Source of the DNA: Salvator merianae
Taxonomy: Eukaryota; Chordata; Lepidosauria; Squamata; Teiidae
Length of the DNA stretch: 64,000 bases
Assembly: GCA_003586115.2 (NCBI GenBank)
Contig: QVOM02000119.1
Coordinates: 48,261,428-48,325,427 of the forward strand
Direction: 5' to 3'
Shown: positions 22,846 through 34,772 of the stretch, in pieces
How the letters are laid out: each line of letters opens with the position of its first letter
Position numbering within the stretch: position 1 is the first letter of the stretch
Program-made: the position numbers and the translations under genes
The notes under the pieces: model-generated
Database searches by the model: none
The model's input: only the letters and a program-made list of their open reading frames with translations
Told to the model about the DNA's origin: nothing

Positions 22846-24025
22846 ATCAGTTTAATACAGTGGATAGATGTAACAAGTGAAGCACCTCAAGGTTCTGTCC
22901 TGGCATCACCACTTTTATAGATGATCTGGAGGCAGGCATGACCAGTGGAATGGCCAAATTTGCTGTTGGCATCAAATTGTTCAGAGTAGTAAAACCAAAA
23001 AGGAATTGTGAAGAGCTCCAGAGGAATCTTTGCGCATTGGGGGGCTGAGCATCAAAATGGAAAGTGCTCTTCAATGTGAGCACGTGTTACATGATGCATA
23101 TTGCAGCTAAAAAGTCTAACTACTCACATATACTAATAATATTTGAGCTGGCTGTGGCTGATAAGGAAAAAGGTCCTGAATTAATAATAGACAGTTTAGG
23201 GAAAGTATTAACACTGTATGTGTTAGCTTTAAAAAAAAGGCCATAGCGTGCTATGGATAAGAAGTAATGGTAGTGAAAATAGAGATGCTAATCTTATAAC
23301 GCCTTTATACCAATCAGTGGTGCAACTGCGTCTGGAATTCCATATACAGTTTTGGTCACAAGATCTCAAAAAGGATACAGCAGAGTTGGAGAAGGAGGAG
23401 GAGAGTTAAGATGATAAAAGTAGCTTCCCTACTTGGAAAAGTTACTACATCTGTGGGGGTTTTTAAAGCCCAGTAAGGAGTTGCGTGAGAAGAGATGTGA
23501 TAGAGCTTTGTAAATTTATGCATAGTATGGACAAAGTAGATAGGGAGATGTTTTTACTCCTTTTCCCAAAAAACTAGAACTGTGAAGCTGAATTCTGCAC
23601 AAATCTGGACAGACAAAAGGGAATATTGTTTTGCATAATATACAAAAAATGTATCATTAAACTTTGGAATTTGCTATCATGAGATGAGGTGTTGGCTGCC
23701 AGCTTAGATAACTTCAAAGAAGATTTAAGAACATAAGAACATAAAAGGAGTCTTGCTGGATCAGGCCACGGCCCATCTAGTCCAGCATTCTGTTTCACAC
23801 AGTGGCCCACCAATTGTTTCTGGGCATTCTCAAGCATTGGAGCAGTTTATGGTAGTCAGGGTTGTCAATGGCTAGTAGAAAGTGATATGCCTCTGAAAGT
23901 CAGGTTCTTGGGAGACTGCAAGCAGACCGAGCTGTGTGCTCATGTCTGATGGGCTGGCTGGCCACTCTGAGAACAGATTGTTGGAGTAGATAGGCCATAG
24001 GTCTGATCTAATAGGCCACTTATAT
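22846..24025 (+). mobile_element. CR1 LINE fragment, interrupted by a nested copy
   Basis: Plus-strand CR1-type wording runs in order: GGCCAAATTTGCTG, GAAGAGCTCCAGAGGAATCT, CTCAAAAAGGATA, TGATAGAGCTTTGTAAATTTATGCATAG-like, TGGAATTTGCTATCATGAGATG, then GTTGTCAATGGCTAGTAG and a 3' end near 24025. The element is interrupted at about 23730-23840 by a minus-oriented CR1 tail. Many frame breaks show it is inactive. Confidence 0.8.
23730..23840 (-). mobile_element. CR1 3' tail, inverted, nested in another CR1
   Basis: AAGAACATAAGAACATAAAA followed by CATCTAGTCCAGCATTCTGT and CACAGTGGCCCACCAATTGT is the reverse complement of a CR1 3' end. It sits inside the plus-strand copy between AACTTCAAAGAAGA and AGCAGTTTATGG. 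It therefore inserted later, as a 5'-truncated copy of about 110 bp. Confidence 0.7.
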
Positions 24026-27000
24026 TGTTTTTTTTTTTACTCGTACATTAATATATCCAAATAATTAATTGTTTTAAGGCTGAGTAAGCAACAATGATAA
24101 GAATTGTCTACAAAATTCTACACTTTCAATTCATTAGGAGACATTTTCTTTGGAGAGGGTTTTTGTTTGCTAGTCTATATATATCTAAAGGTGGAAAGAA
24201 AATCCCTTTCCCCCAGTACACCACTATTTTTTCAAAATTATGCCTATAGCCATTCTATTTTTCTTCACTGTGTAGTATCTTAAATTAGAATATTTTTTTA
24301 ATTAGAAGAAAAGGCAGAGTCTTAAGCATTTTCAAAATATATAATGTAAGTAAGGCTTTAGTAAATCATCCTGTAGGAAACTCCCTTGAATTTGTCATTT
24401 ATAAGCCTGAAATACGGTACACAGTGAAATGTTTTATCAAAAACCTGCTTTTCAATTCAATAACAACAACAAAAGCCCTTACTCTTGGAAGAACACTATT
24501 TCCAAATTGCCAGGGGAAAAGATGTAAGTTATAGCCTTATCTTGCAAGAGGGAATGGCACTAGTTAGTTCAATTTACAGACATCAGTCACTGAATATATC
24601 TATATGACAATCAACTTTTATAAAGTAATGTTAGCTTCCAGTGAGAAGAGGTTGGCACCTTGGCTTTCATTGTGCCAGATCATGCTTTGATTCATTTCTT
24701 TCCGCTACAGTGGTTTGACATTTGTGCATTCTGATTCACACTGTCTTGATCAACTCTTCTCAGACAAATATGCAAAATTAGAACAGATTTTTGATCATGG
24801 ATATTGAGAATTATTTTAAGTATGCATTTCTAAAAAGGGAGGAAAATGAATATGAGCATTTGAGAACAATTCTCAGAGGAATGCAGATGTGAGATGTATA
24901 GATTTCTGAGTGAACCCGTATGGAAGAGTCATAAAATGAAAATTGATTATGTTCAGCTTCCACATCTGCAAATAAGCCCAAATGCATCAGGTCAAGTTCT
25001 GTCAGTAGCATTACACAGGACTCTGTAATCTTCAGTGTAATAGAATACCAGTCTGTACTAACGGCCCAGGTTAAAGAGCTGTTAGCTGGTGTATATAGTA
25101 TGGTCCTTAACTGGCCTACATGGGTAATAATCAACGCAATCTCCCATTTGGACAAAAGTGGAATATAAAGGACACTTGAAGAGCCACAAGTCTGACCTGA
25201 CCCACTTAGTAGAAGGGGGAAGGAAGTGGGAGGGTTTTTCCAATTGGTTAATTTTTATTTATTATTGTATATTGTTTGGAATAAAATATTAAAATCTAAA
25301 AATTAAACACAAAAATCCTGGCCTACATGGGAAAAGCTTTTGATGTTTTTTTTGCTTGTGTTCAATTATTTTTAAATTGTTACGTGTGTTTTCAGTTGTA
25401 ACCTTTCTATTCTAATTTTGAATTAGTGATATTACACAATTTTCTTTATATGGACATGTGTATTTTAACCCTTCCAAAGACCTTCAGGTTGAGGCCATTA
25501 TTGTTGTTGTTGCTATTATTATTATTCAGAAGAATTCAGTCATAGACTGAATCAAACTCAATGATTCAAGTCCTAAACAAGGACTTTAGAGCAATTATGA
25601 CTATTATTACAGTAGGAAGCGCAAGAAGTACAAAATCCTTTCTCTCCCCACCAAAACATGATTCCAAGATGCTCTTCTTTTCAGAACAATTTCTTATCAT
25701 ACAATCACAAATATATTGTAACTTTAAAAAGGAACAGCATGTCATAAAATATCAGAATGGATGGAGTACTTACTTTGTATGACTAGGCAACAGCCTTTTC
25801 CTGTGTGTTATTTTTAGCCCAAGTTAGCTCAGGAAATAAAAATTAGTATCTATTTTTTTTCTTAGTGACATTTTAATGCCTTGATTGTTTATATAAAACC
25901 ATACTTTAGAAAAGGGTTTTGCTCTCATCATGGATATGGAGAGGATTTCACACTGAAAATTACAAATGGGGAAGACCAGTGAAAAGGTAGCAATAAATAC
26001 AGTATAACAAAGTTTGCATGTAATTTTTGCGTTGTAAGTACCACAGTAGAAATCAGGGCACCAAAAATAGCATTCTATATGAGAAGTATGGTGTTCTGTT
26101 TCGATGTACCACTGTAGCAAAGCTGTTTCTGAGGCTGAACCATCTCATGTTAGGAGACAGCTCCCAGAATATAGAAACCAAGGTCTGAATAAAAGGTTAC
26201 TGTAACCTAACCATTTTCCTGATGCATGCTATACTTTTTCCAAGAGGAGGCATTTGGGAGAAGAGTGTCGAGACATCAGATATGCAGTGGTACAATATAA
26301 GAACAACATTGTTCTGTGGAAAGCTATTGCATAGAGAGTCACCATATAACTTCAGATCTGTTGATAAATCATTATAGGCCAAAGTCCAGGTGTTTGACTA
26401 GCTGGAATGTTTCAGCACAGTGTAGCTCAATAATTTTGAGGGTTAGGTTCTCAAGAACAAGATTTGGACATGAATTATGTCTGTATACTTAGCTAAAAGG
26501 GATGGATGCCAAATAAGGCAAGAATTGTGTAGCCTCAGTAGTGCGTACACAGGCCAAAAGCAATGGCAAGTTAGCAAAAGGTGGAGTGTTCAGACCTGTT
26601 TCTCCTATTCCCTTTCCAGTGTCTGTAGCTTTTGCTTTACAGGTTCAGTGGAGCTTAGCTGGAATAAACCTGGCCACATTTAAAGAGAAAATAGTTATTT
26701 AATGAAAACTGTAATTACCAGATTATATAACAGTGAAACATAGAAAATGAATACACAAATAAATCAGTTTCACCCACAAACAATATGAAGGTCTCTCTTA
26801 AATTTGAAAGAACATTAGTCCGTTCTTGCTTGAAACTTCAAGAGTCAGCCAATGCAAGCTCTTCTCAGTTTCATCAAGGCCTGGATAATATTTGCTTCCT
26901 TCTCTACAATTGGCAGCCAGCAGGAAACGTACAAAGATCAAATAATGACCGCTAGGCAAGAACAGGATCCTCTATCCCTTTTTTAACCAAGTATGTCTTT

Positions 27001-27830
27001 CCATAATTCAGCTTACCCTGTCAAAGATAATGGCATTATAAATATTATACAGCTTCAAGCAGTACTTCCCTTCTTCTGACTTTCTAAGCAAATCCAGAGT
27101 ACTACGCAAAAGAAAATCCATACATAAAAATTACACTTCTACCACTAGGATAATGTGAAAGTTATGCAGACATGTCTGTGAGTTCTTTCTTGGACTTCTA
27201 CATCCATGTAAAGGTATGTGGCCAGCACTTGCATTCGCTTTCTGAGAAGTAAATCAGAGATTCACACACAGAGAGAAGCATTGCATTCCCAGTGCTTCCT
27301 TGAATTAATCTCTGATGTGGCATTTTCTGCAATGCAAAAGAAAATAAAGGTTGTCTCGCATTCTACTGTATTGCTTGCTATCTTTACGTTAGAAAAAAGA
27401 ATTGTTTGAAATATAGGTACCTTGGGTCTGCTTGGGAAGTTTTGTTATATAAAGTTGTATGGAGGCATGATATTAAGAAACTAGCATCTCTAGCTCATTA
27501 ACATGGTTTGAATTGTGTGTTAAGATTCTGACTAACAGACTGATAAAACTTGAATGCAACAGGAAATTGTAGTTAATGTTAACCAAGATTAATGTGCTGA
27601 CAAAGACAAGAGGGAACTCACAACTCCTATGCCTGTTTCCTAATTAATTTTTAAATTGTGAGTTTAGCAACTTAGGATGTGCAATATCATCAATAGCCTA
27701 ACATACGCATTTACGTGCTTGATCTTCCACAGTCCTCAAATTCCAATTATCTATTGTGCTTTTAAACTGAAACTTTTAATCTCAGCATGAAGCATGGAAG
27801 ACATTAAATAGCCCAAACTTATGCCTCTGC

Positions 27831-27848
27831 TTTTTTTTTTTTTTTTTT
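27831..27848 (+). repeat. Poly-T tract
   Basis: Eighteen consecutive T residues are followed by AG, giving a strong-looking but unused acceptor shape. No exon-like sequence follows. Confidence 0.8.
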
Positions 27849-28529
27849 AGGACGGAGAAGGGTGGGGAGAATTATGATGGTATTATTAGAGAAATAAGTG
27901 AAGCACCCTTTCAGATTGTAGTCTATCATGCAAAATCTAGTTCTTAAAATGTTTTTTTTTTTTTTGAGATAAACTTGAATGATCTAAGCAGTTTGGAAAC
28001 TTGTGATGCCTACATGGTGCAATTTAAAGGCTATATATTCTGGAACTGGGGTAAAGAGAATTGTGACTTGAAACATTCTTTGCAATATTGATTTTGAATC
28101 AGAAATTATTCTAGGCTGAGTTCTGCTATATTGCCTCCACTGCACTTAAGTAGTGACTATGTAGACATGAGGACCGTAGATACATTTCTATGAATTAGTT
28201 GTACAGACCAATTGTGCTGGCTATTAGTTGATGGGTACTGTAGGTAAACATCTGAAGGGCACTATGTTTATGAAGGCTGGTACAGCGGTAGAATAATCTC
28301 AGCATGGTTTTTTAGGTAGTATTTACTCTATGCAATATATATGTTTTTTAACTCTCTTAACCATTGCTCTTGTAAACATGTACATTTTTGTGCCTTGGTA
28401 TTTTATGAACAGCATTTGGAGACTGTGTAAAGTAAAATTTAAGCAAAAATTTTGACATAAAGAGAATTAAAAATAAAGGAAATGGGCCAAATATAATTTT
28501 TAAACAAGGCTCCTTTTTAAAGAATTAAT

Positions 28530-29190
28530 TTTGAAAATCAATTATAGATGGTACTTTACACCTTTTGCCCTGTCACGAATGCTGCCCCAATGGTCACCCT
28601 ACTGTTGGCACGACTGTAAGCAGCAGGGCCACTTTCTACATATGTGGTGGTTCTGTCTGACAACTGTAACTTTCTGGCAAAAGGTGCGACAAGAAATAGC
28701 AAAGATAATTGCGTGATAATATTACTTTTAACCCAAAACTATGCCTACTTAGCTTTTATAGTACCCACAATACTAAAGTCACATGTAAAACCTTGTTAAT
28801 CTTCTTTCTAATTGCAGCCAGACAAATTTTAGCTTGCTCTCGGAAAAACAGTGAACTTCTTACCCTTTCGGCCTTATATTGTAGGCTACGGAATTTAACA
28901 ACCATGGAACTGATTACTTTCCAGCTCTTGAGTACTACAAAGCCAGAGACCTAAGCAGTCCTTTACAGATGTTTGGCTTCTGTTACTAGAACACAGCTCG
29001 CCCATAAATGTGCCATACCAGCCTTCACAGGACACCCTGAACATACTATGTTAGAATTATTAATCTCTTATCCCTCTTCTGGTAGTAATACAATCCTCTT
29101 CGATAATGTTGAATTTTGAACACGATTGCTGTTTGTGTTTTTTGTTAATTTGATTAGTACTTATGGTAAATTAGTAGTTACTGTATGTGT
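28530..29190 (+). mobile_element. L1-type LINE ORF2 C-terminal fragment
   Basis: The frame at 28531-28716 encodes WYFTPFALSRMLPQWSPYCW and then HFLHMWWFC and FWQKV, which match the C-terminal region of L1-clade ORF2 proteins (zinc-knuckle-like C..C and FLHMWW). The next frame at 28709-28954 continues with FNPKLCLL and LIAARQILA. At least one frameshift separates them. It is a dead 5'-truncated copy. Confidence 0.75.
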
Positions 29191-29200
29191 GTGTGTGTGT

Positions 29201-29242
<42 letters not shown>
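29184..29242. repeat. TG/TA dinucleotide microsatellite
   Basis: A TG-rich run passes into about 16 TA units at 29210-29242. It may vary in length between individuals. It follows the L1-type fragment closely. Confidence 0.9.
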
Positions 29243-29243
<1 letters not shown>

Positions 29244-29702
29244 GTAGTCACCTGCTTTCTTTAAATCAGAAAACAATTTTTAAAAGGTTACGTATACTTT
29301 GTATCTTTCTGCTTTATCTTTATATTTGCAAAAGTGTGCCAGGCTTTAATCTAAATTTGGGTAACATATGCCTTTGTGTGAATAGTTTTAAATTTTATTT
29401 TCTTTCAGACTGCAACAAGTGACCAAGGATCATGAACGTTTGAATACATGCTTTGAATATGTGTTGTATATTGTTTCTTTTGTTACAATAGTTTGCTGTT
29501 TCTGAGCATTCCTTTCTGGCCAGGTAGTCTGAATATAGTAACCTGAAAATAAGAAAGGAATTAGAAATCCATTCCATTAAAAAAGAACTGTGGGAAACTG
29601 GGTATTTTGACTTGTGGGTAACAAGAATGTCTCCTAGTGTGAATACCACAAACTCTCCAGAACGGTTCTGTTTATATTTTAGTTTATTTAGAATGCTCTA
29701 TA

Positions 29703-30370
29703 GAACATATAACAACATAAGAGGAGCCCTGCTAGATCCTGCCATGGCCCTTCTAGTCCAGCATCCTGTCTCACATCGTGGCCCGCAATTGTTTCTGGGC
29801 ATTCTCAAGCAGAAGACAAAGGCAAAACCTTCACCTGCCCTTGAGTCCCTGCAAATGTCCTTTAGAGGTACCCTTCCTGTCTCTTCCACCTAGAAGCAAT
29901 ATCTGAGCATCAGTTTTAGTACGCATTGTTACACCTGTCCTCCATAAATTTGTCTAACACTTTTTTAAACTTATTCAGGCCAAATGCTGTCACCACCTCT
30001 TCTGGTGGTAAATTCCATAGACTAATTACCCTCTGGGTGAAAAAATAATTCCCCTTTTTGGTCCTAACTCTCCTGTCCGTCAGTGTCATAGAGTGCCCCC
30101 TGGTCCTAGTATTTGCAGCAGAGAAAATAATTTTTCTCTATCCACCTTTTATACAGCATGGATGATTTTATATGCTTCAATCAGGGCTCTTCTTAAATGC
30201 CATCTTTCAAGACTGAAGGGGCTAGACATTGCATCCTGATTTCATAAAGACAGTGTTGCAGCCATGATCATTGTGGTTACCTTTTTATACTTTTTCCAGT
30301 TCCACAGTATGTTGTCTGACCAGAATTATACACAATATTCCAAATGTGTCCTTCTTTATTTTAGTAATCA
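29703..30370 (-). mobile_element. CR1 LINE 3' fragment, minus strand
   Basis: Starting with ACATAAGAGGAGCCCTGCTA at the 3' end, the reverse complement of a CR1 runs through CCTCTTCTGGTGGTAAATTC, GAGTGCCCCCTGGTCCTAGT, CCACCTTTTATACAGCATGG and a region near 30345 reading CACAATATTCCAAATGTG. It is more complete at the 3' side than the other CR1 copies here. No intact frame remains. Confidence 0.85.
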
Positions 30371-31104
30371 TGCCTTAAAAAGCCATTGTAAATGAACAAA
30401 GTACTGCATAGAAGATCAGACCTCCTGGTATAGCCACTGAACTTTTTATATAGGTTTTTTTTTGGAAAAATTATTAATTCTGAGACATAATAGCATATAT
30501 ATGGACAGATTATCAGTTATCCTTATTCACATTTCCAAAATGTTACTTAATCAGCTAATAAATTCAAGTACAAGAATAATTAGCAATTAAAAGATAATAA
30601 GCAATTAGCAATGATCTTTCTATGTTTGTGATAAGCATTTTGTAATGCAAACTAAAAGATAATATACTGAAAAGTGTGTATTGCACAAGGAGATATTGGT
30701 TTGCCTGCTGTTTTTCCAGTCCATCTTAGAATGCAAAATGTGTTTTCTTTTCCTGATAAAAGAAAGGATTAAAGCCCACTTCCCAGTTCTGACAAACAGT
30801 GTGTACAATCCACTGCATGTGTATACCCCAGAGGGCGAAATACAGTACAGCATGTCTGATGATAATCACATATATATTGGCCTTAATAAGAGCTACTTGT
30901 AAAGGATGTTATTCAGAATACATGAACACCTCTGACAGTAAACAGTTGGGAAGCAGAAATTGCAGTTATGAATTTTTGCTCTGTTGGCCTTCTCAACAGA
31001 ACATAAAAAGGGAACCAACAGGCATGGGACTTTTAGGAAGAAAACCAGTATTTTATTTGAGAGTTAGATATAGCTACATATTCATGCAGTATTAGATGTG
31101 GAAT

Positions 31105-31265
31105 GCCTTTTTTGTCCTGCCCTAACCAGGAAGAAGCTTAGAAGCAAAGGTGCCCTCAGATCAAACACAGGTCCTTGTATCTTTCCTGGCAACAATATGG
31201 AAATGGTTTACCATTGCCTTCTTCCCAATTTGTCAGTGTAGCCTGCTGTCTGCCATCCAGGTATT
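31105..31265 (-). repeat. SINE-like segment, probably minus strand
   Basis: TATGGAAATGGTTTACCATTGCCTTC and the preceding ATCAAACACAGGTCC segment resemble reverse-complemented bodies of tRNA-derived SINEs, including the GGCAATGG block shared with 637-800. Pol III boxes are not clear. Tentative. Confidence 0.4.
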
Positions 31266-31944
31266 ATCCAGCTTTTTCTACTTCACCAAGGTTATCTAAA
31301 TCCTGTCTTGTAAATATGGGTGCTTACATGAGTGTTATGCCTTCATTAGTATAACGGACTTTGCAAAAATGTAGCTATGCACCTCTAGCCAATGTGAGAG
31401 GAAATCTTCGCGTTTCAGTTTAAGTAGTACAATTTTGAACGAGAGCAACTGAGAGAGTTGTTTGGAAATACTTTAGGCCACATCTATGAATTTTGGCTGG
31501 TTCTTATTTCTATTATCTGTGCTGAGCTTAGAAGAAATAATAAAGTACAATATTCTTCCTTTGTGGTTGGGTTGATACATTTTTCAGAAAGGTTACCAAA
31601 CCAGAACTGTCACACATACTTGAGTGTCTTAAGAGACAGCTGGCTCACATGCTATTCATAATAGTACAGTGATTTAGTGGTGACTTATTTCACATGACTG
31701 CTAATGCAGAAGTTTCTTTTCAAAAACCAGTAGCTTAATGTGTCGTAATTCTTTAAAACAGGAAATATGGAATAATATTTTACATGAATCAAAGCTTTGA
31801 AAGAATTTATGCAAAACTACAATATATTGACAAGATTAGAAAAAGAGGTTAGTTAGAAAAACGAAGCATTGGAGGTTGTTTACAAAACTGACCATGATTT
31901 GTTAAGCAAGAAATGCAGAACAATGTTTTCTGGACACAGATAGC

Positions 31945-32320
31945 TGGCCTGACTTCCCTTCTTGATTCCTGCAAAATTCTCTACATAGGCTCACCCTTGA
32001 AAATAACCCAGAAGTTGCAGCTGGTGCAGAATGAGTGAATAGAAACATCACTTAATGACCTTACACTGGTCTTTAAAATGCCTGCCTTTAAAATAACTGC
32101 AGAGCTACTGAACCCAACTCAAGGTATTGGTAATAATGTATAAGCCCCTAAATAGCTTGTGGTCTGGATATCTAAACAATATGCCTATGAGCTCATCTGT
32201 TAACATTTTGATCTTCATTTCTTGCACTTCCTGAGGACTAGAGTTTAGAGCTGGACCCCTTTCTGCTCTGGCAGATTGAAGCAATGAGAGCAGAGCAGGT
32301 AAGAGATGGGGTTAGCCCAG
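31945..32320 (+). mobile_element. L2/CR1-clade LINE remnant
   Basis: The segment contains AGAAGTTGCAGCTGGTGCAGAATG and then AATGTATAAGCCCCTAAATAGCTTG. These correspond to the QKLQLVQN and YKALNSL blocks of L2/CR1-clade reverse transcriptase tails. Compare 1133-1423. The copy is heavily decayed. Confidence 0.6.
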
Positions 32321-32564
32321 AGAGAGGATGGAAAAACTGCCCATGCAAGCAGATCAATATTTGCTGAACTTTGAGTATTAAGAAGCATACTGATGATGGT
32401 GGATGATGATGGTAATAATGTTATTGGGAGAGCTCACAGTGTATAGTACTAGTGAATCATTTTATTATAAAGCAACCTGCCATAAGCTCACTAAGTAACT
32501 CCCATCTGCCTCTGGCACCTGAAATGTTCTTGATCATTGTCAGCTAACTACACATGATGAGTCT

Positions 32565-32760
32565 GTGCCTGTGTTCACACGTAACGAAAAGCAGCTCAGA
32601 AGCACCTCAGAGACAGTCGTGTGTGGCCCTACAATCCACCTCTAATCCATCTTTTCTAGCCTAGAGTGTTCATGTGACAGGGGAGAGACAGACTGGTTCA
32701 TGAATGATCCCATTGGGAACCATTTCTAAACTCTCTCTAAGCTACCGCAAATATTTTTTT
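32565..32760 (+). repeat. Dispersed repeat copy, pair with 10584-10775
   Basis: CACCTCTAATCCATCTTTTC, TAGCCTAGAGTGTTCATG and ACCATTTCTAA recur in the same order as at 10584-10775. Ends are undefined and the class is unknown. Confidence 0.5.
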
Positions 32761-34422
32761 ACTGTATGTGATCACAGTCTATGTGATAATGTGATTATAG
32801 CCACTCAATGACCAGTAGTAGTAAGTCTTGTCGATAAAAAGATTATGTTGATGACTTCCTTCGTGCTCCTATGAAACACCGCACTCTGTTTCTTGCCTTA
32901 GTTAAGCCCAAGTTAAACTATGAATGTGTCAGGAAAAAATGTGCTTGCCTTTTCAGTTATTTAGACCAATATTACGATTTTTCTGCATTATGCATTTTTT
33001 TCGCAGAGAACATTAAAAACAATTCCATGGAACCCTGGGATTCTGTGTAATGTATACTGAGAAACAAGTTTGTGGATCATAACTAGTTTATACCTTAGTA
33101 TTGATCAGATTCAGTTGTTGGGACCTCCTCCTGAATGCTTTTAGAACCAGAGATGGCTCCTTTGACTTGTCTTTATATAGGTATAAAAGTAGCAGACTCC
33201 CAGGAATAGTATATCAGAACTTGGGTGTTTCTAGCATTGTGAACAGCTGTTTGTGGGTTCAGAACAGAACTCTTGTTTTTATCTCTCCTTCTGTTTTCCA
33301 AATCCTATAACACACAATTCTTTTAAAGGTTCATATTGAGTCATAACGGTAAGATTTCAGGATTGAGTTGGGTCTTAAATCTAAATGTCGGTCTTTCTAA
33401 GTCTGGAAGCCATATTTTTGCAGTAATTTTAACCTCCTTCAAGAAATATGAGCTATCTTGCCAGTTGTCAGAATATTTCTGTAAGCCAGATATTCTGGAG
33501 CCTGAGGAGGTATGGTTCACTCCACTTCCCTTCCCTTTAGCTCTCCTCCAGACAACTAGCGCCGACGTGACATAAAACTAGTGATTAAACTAATTTCTAC
33601 TTCTTTGTTTTTTATTGCTACTAACTCTTTGTGAATTGTTACTAGCCAATTAATTTTGAAGCTGGATTAATTTACAAAATATCAAGTAGCCTTACTCTTA
33701 AATATTTGAAAGAAGAAAAAGTACAGAAAAAATAGTTGAGTTTCATGGTAGTAAATCAGGAGAGAGTTTATTCACAAGGTCAACAGGCACTGTCTTTTTT
33801 AGTTGCTATAGAACAATGGGTATATCTAATGAAAACTGACAGCATGTTGGATTCTAGCAGCCGCTTAGCCCAAAATGTTGCCTTTGTAATCATTATGACA
33901 GCTTTCAAATATCATTATTGCTTTTATTTTAGACACGACTGACAGTAGCAGATTTGTATATAGTAATAATCTATTCATTAGCTCTATTGGAGATAGAAGG
34001 GCAAAACAGATAGAAGCTAATATAATCTATATGGTGTTTATGTCTTTGGAAATTATTTTAATCTCCTAGGATCATAGCCTTTTTTTGGTGTAATACAGTG
34101 TATGTCCTTGAAGCCATAAAATATTAAACAAAATGCCAAGCTGAATTCCATGTCTCAAAGAAAACAAATAAAATGGGCCTTGAGCTTTGTTACTGGATAG
34201 TAACAAACATGGCTTTTGGCATATTTGGCTTAGAATTTCAAAACCTCCACTAAATGATATAACCTCTAGGACACTTTGATAGTCATGGTTAGTAACTGTG
34301 AAGTACACTGGTCTGTGGGCCTTGAAATAATTACTACTTCTTTTTCTGTTTGGACTATCTTGCAGAATTTAATAACAGTGAACTAATTGCCATGAATGAA
34401 AATAATGGACCGTACCTCAGTC

Positions 34423-34547
34423 CAGTGGTGGCCAACACAGATGAGAGCAGCCAGTAGCTCCTGCTTGTGAGCTTCATTTGAAGTCCAAACTGGCTTTCAG
34501 CTGAGGGAGAGGCTGCTGGCTATGCTCACCCCTGCTGGCCACCACTG
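34423..34547. mobile_element. hAT-type MITE, 125 bp, with 8-bp target duplication
   Basis: The left end CAGTGGTGGCCAACA and the reverse complement of the right end, CAGTGGTGGCCAGCA, differ by one base. Flanks are CCTCAGTC (34415-34422) and TCTCAGTC (34548-34555), a 7-of-8 target duplication. Both the CAGTGGTGGCCA-type ends and the 8-bp duplication are typical of hAT elements. It is non-coding and lies 68 bp before FGD6 exon 3. Confidence 0.85.
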
Positions 34548-34615
34548 TCTCAGTCAAAAATTAAGAGGAACTAGTCTTACATTATGCAATTCTCCCCCAC
34601 CCCTTTCTTTTTTAG

Positions 34616-34772
34616 GTCCTCAGCAGAAGTATTTGATGCTTCTGATTTGGTGCTGGAGGATGTACAGTCTGATGATGACATGTTACTGGGAGATGTAAAC
34701 AGCTCAGATGATGATGATGATACCAATTCAGATTCTAGCAAAGGAGAGCCTGATACACAGGAAAATAAGCAG
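34616..34772 (+). CDS. FGD6: FGD6 exon 3, acidic linker
   Basis: This 157-nt exon encodes residues 790 to 842. It is Asp/Ser-rich, with DVQSDDDMLLGDVNSSDDDD and then NSDSSKGEPDTQENKQ. It corresponds to the acidic DEDD...SSKGEPD segment that precedes the DH domain in human FGD6. The 5' junction completes Arg790 from AG plus G, and the donor is CAG-GTAGAT. Confidence 0.93.

Larger units (their letters stand above)
22703..34615 (+). other. FGD6: FGD6 intron 2
   Basis: This 11.9-kb intron contains a CR1 copy with a nested inverted CR1 tail (22846-24025), an L1-type fragment (28530-29190), a TG/TA microsatellite (29184-29242), a minus-strand CR1 (29703-30370), a SINE-like segment (31105-31265), an L2/CR1-clade remnant (31945-32320), a dispersed repeat (32565-32760) and a hAT MITE (34423-34547). 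I see nothing I can support in 24030-28520 except a poly-T tract at 27831-27848, nor in 32770-34410. The acceptor is TTTTTTAG at 34608-34615. Confidence 0.85.

Noticed and set aside
27831..27860. Strong-looking acceptor (long T run then AG) as an extra FGD6 exon
   Set aside because: The downstream sequence has no in-frame FGD6-like coding and exons 2 and 3 join perfectly in phase without it.
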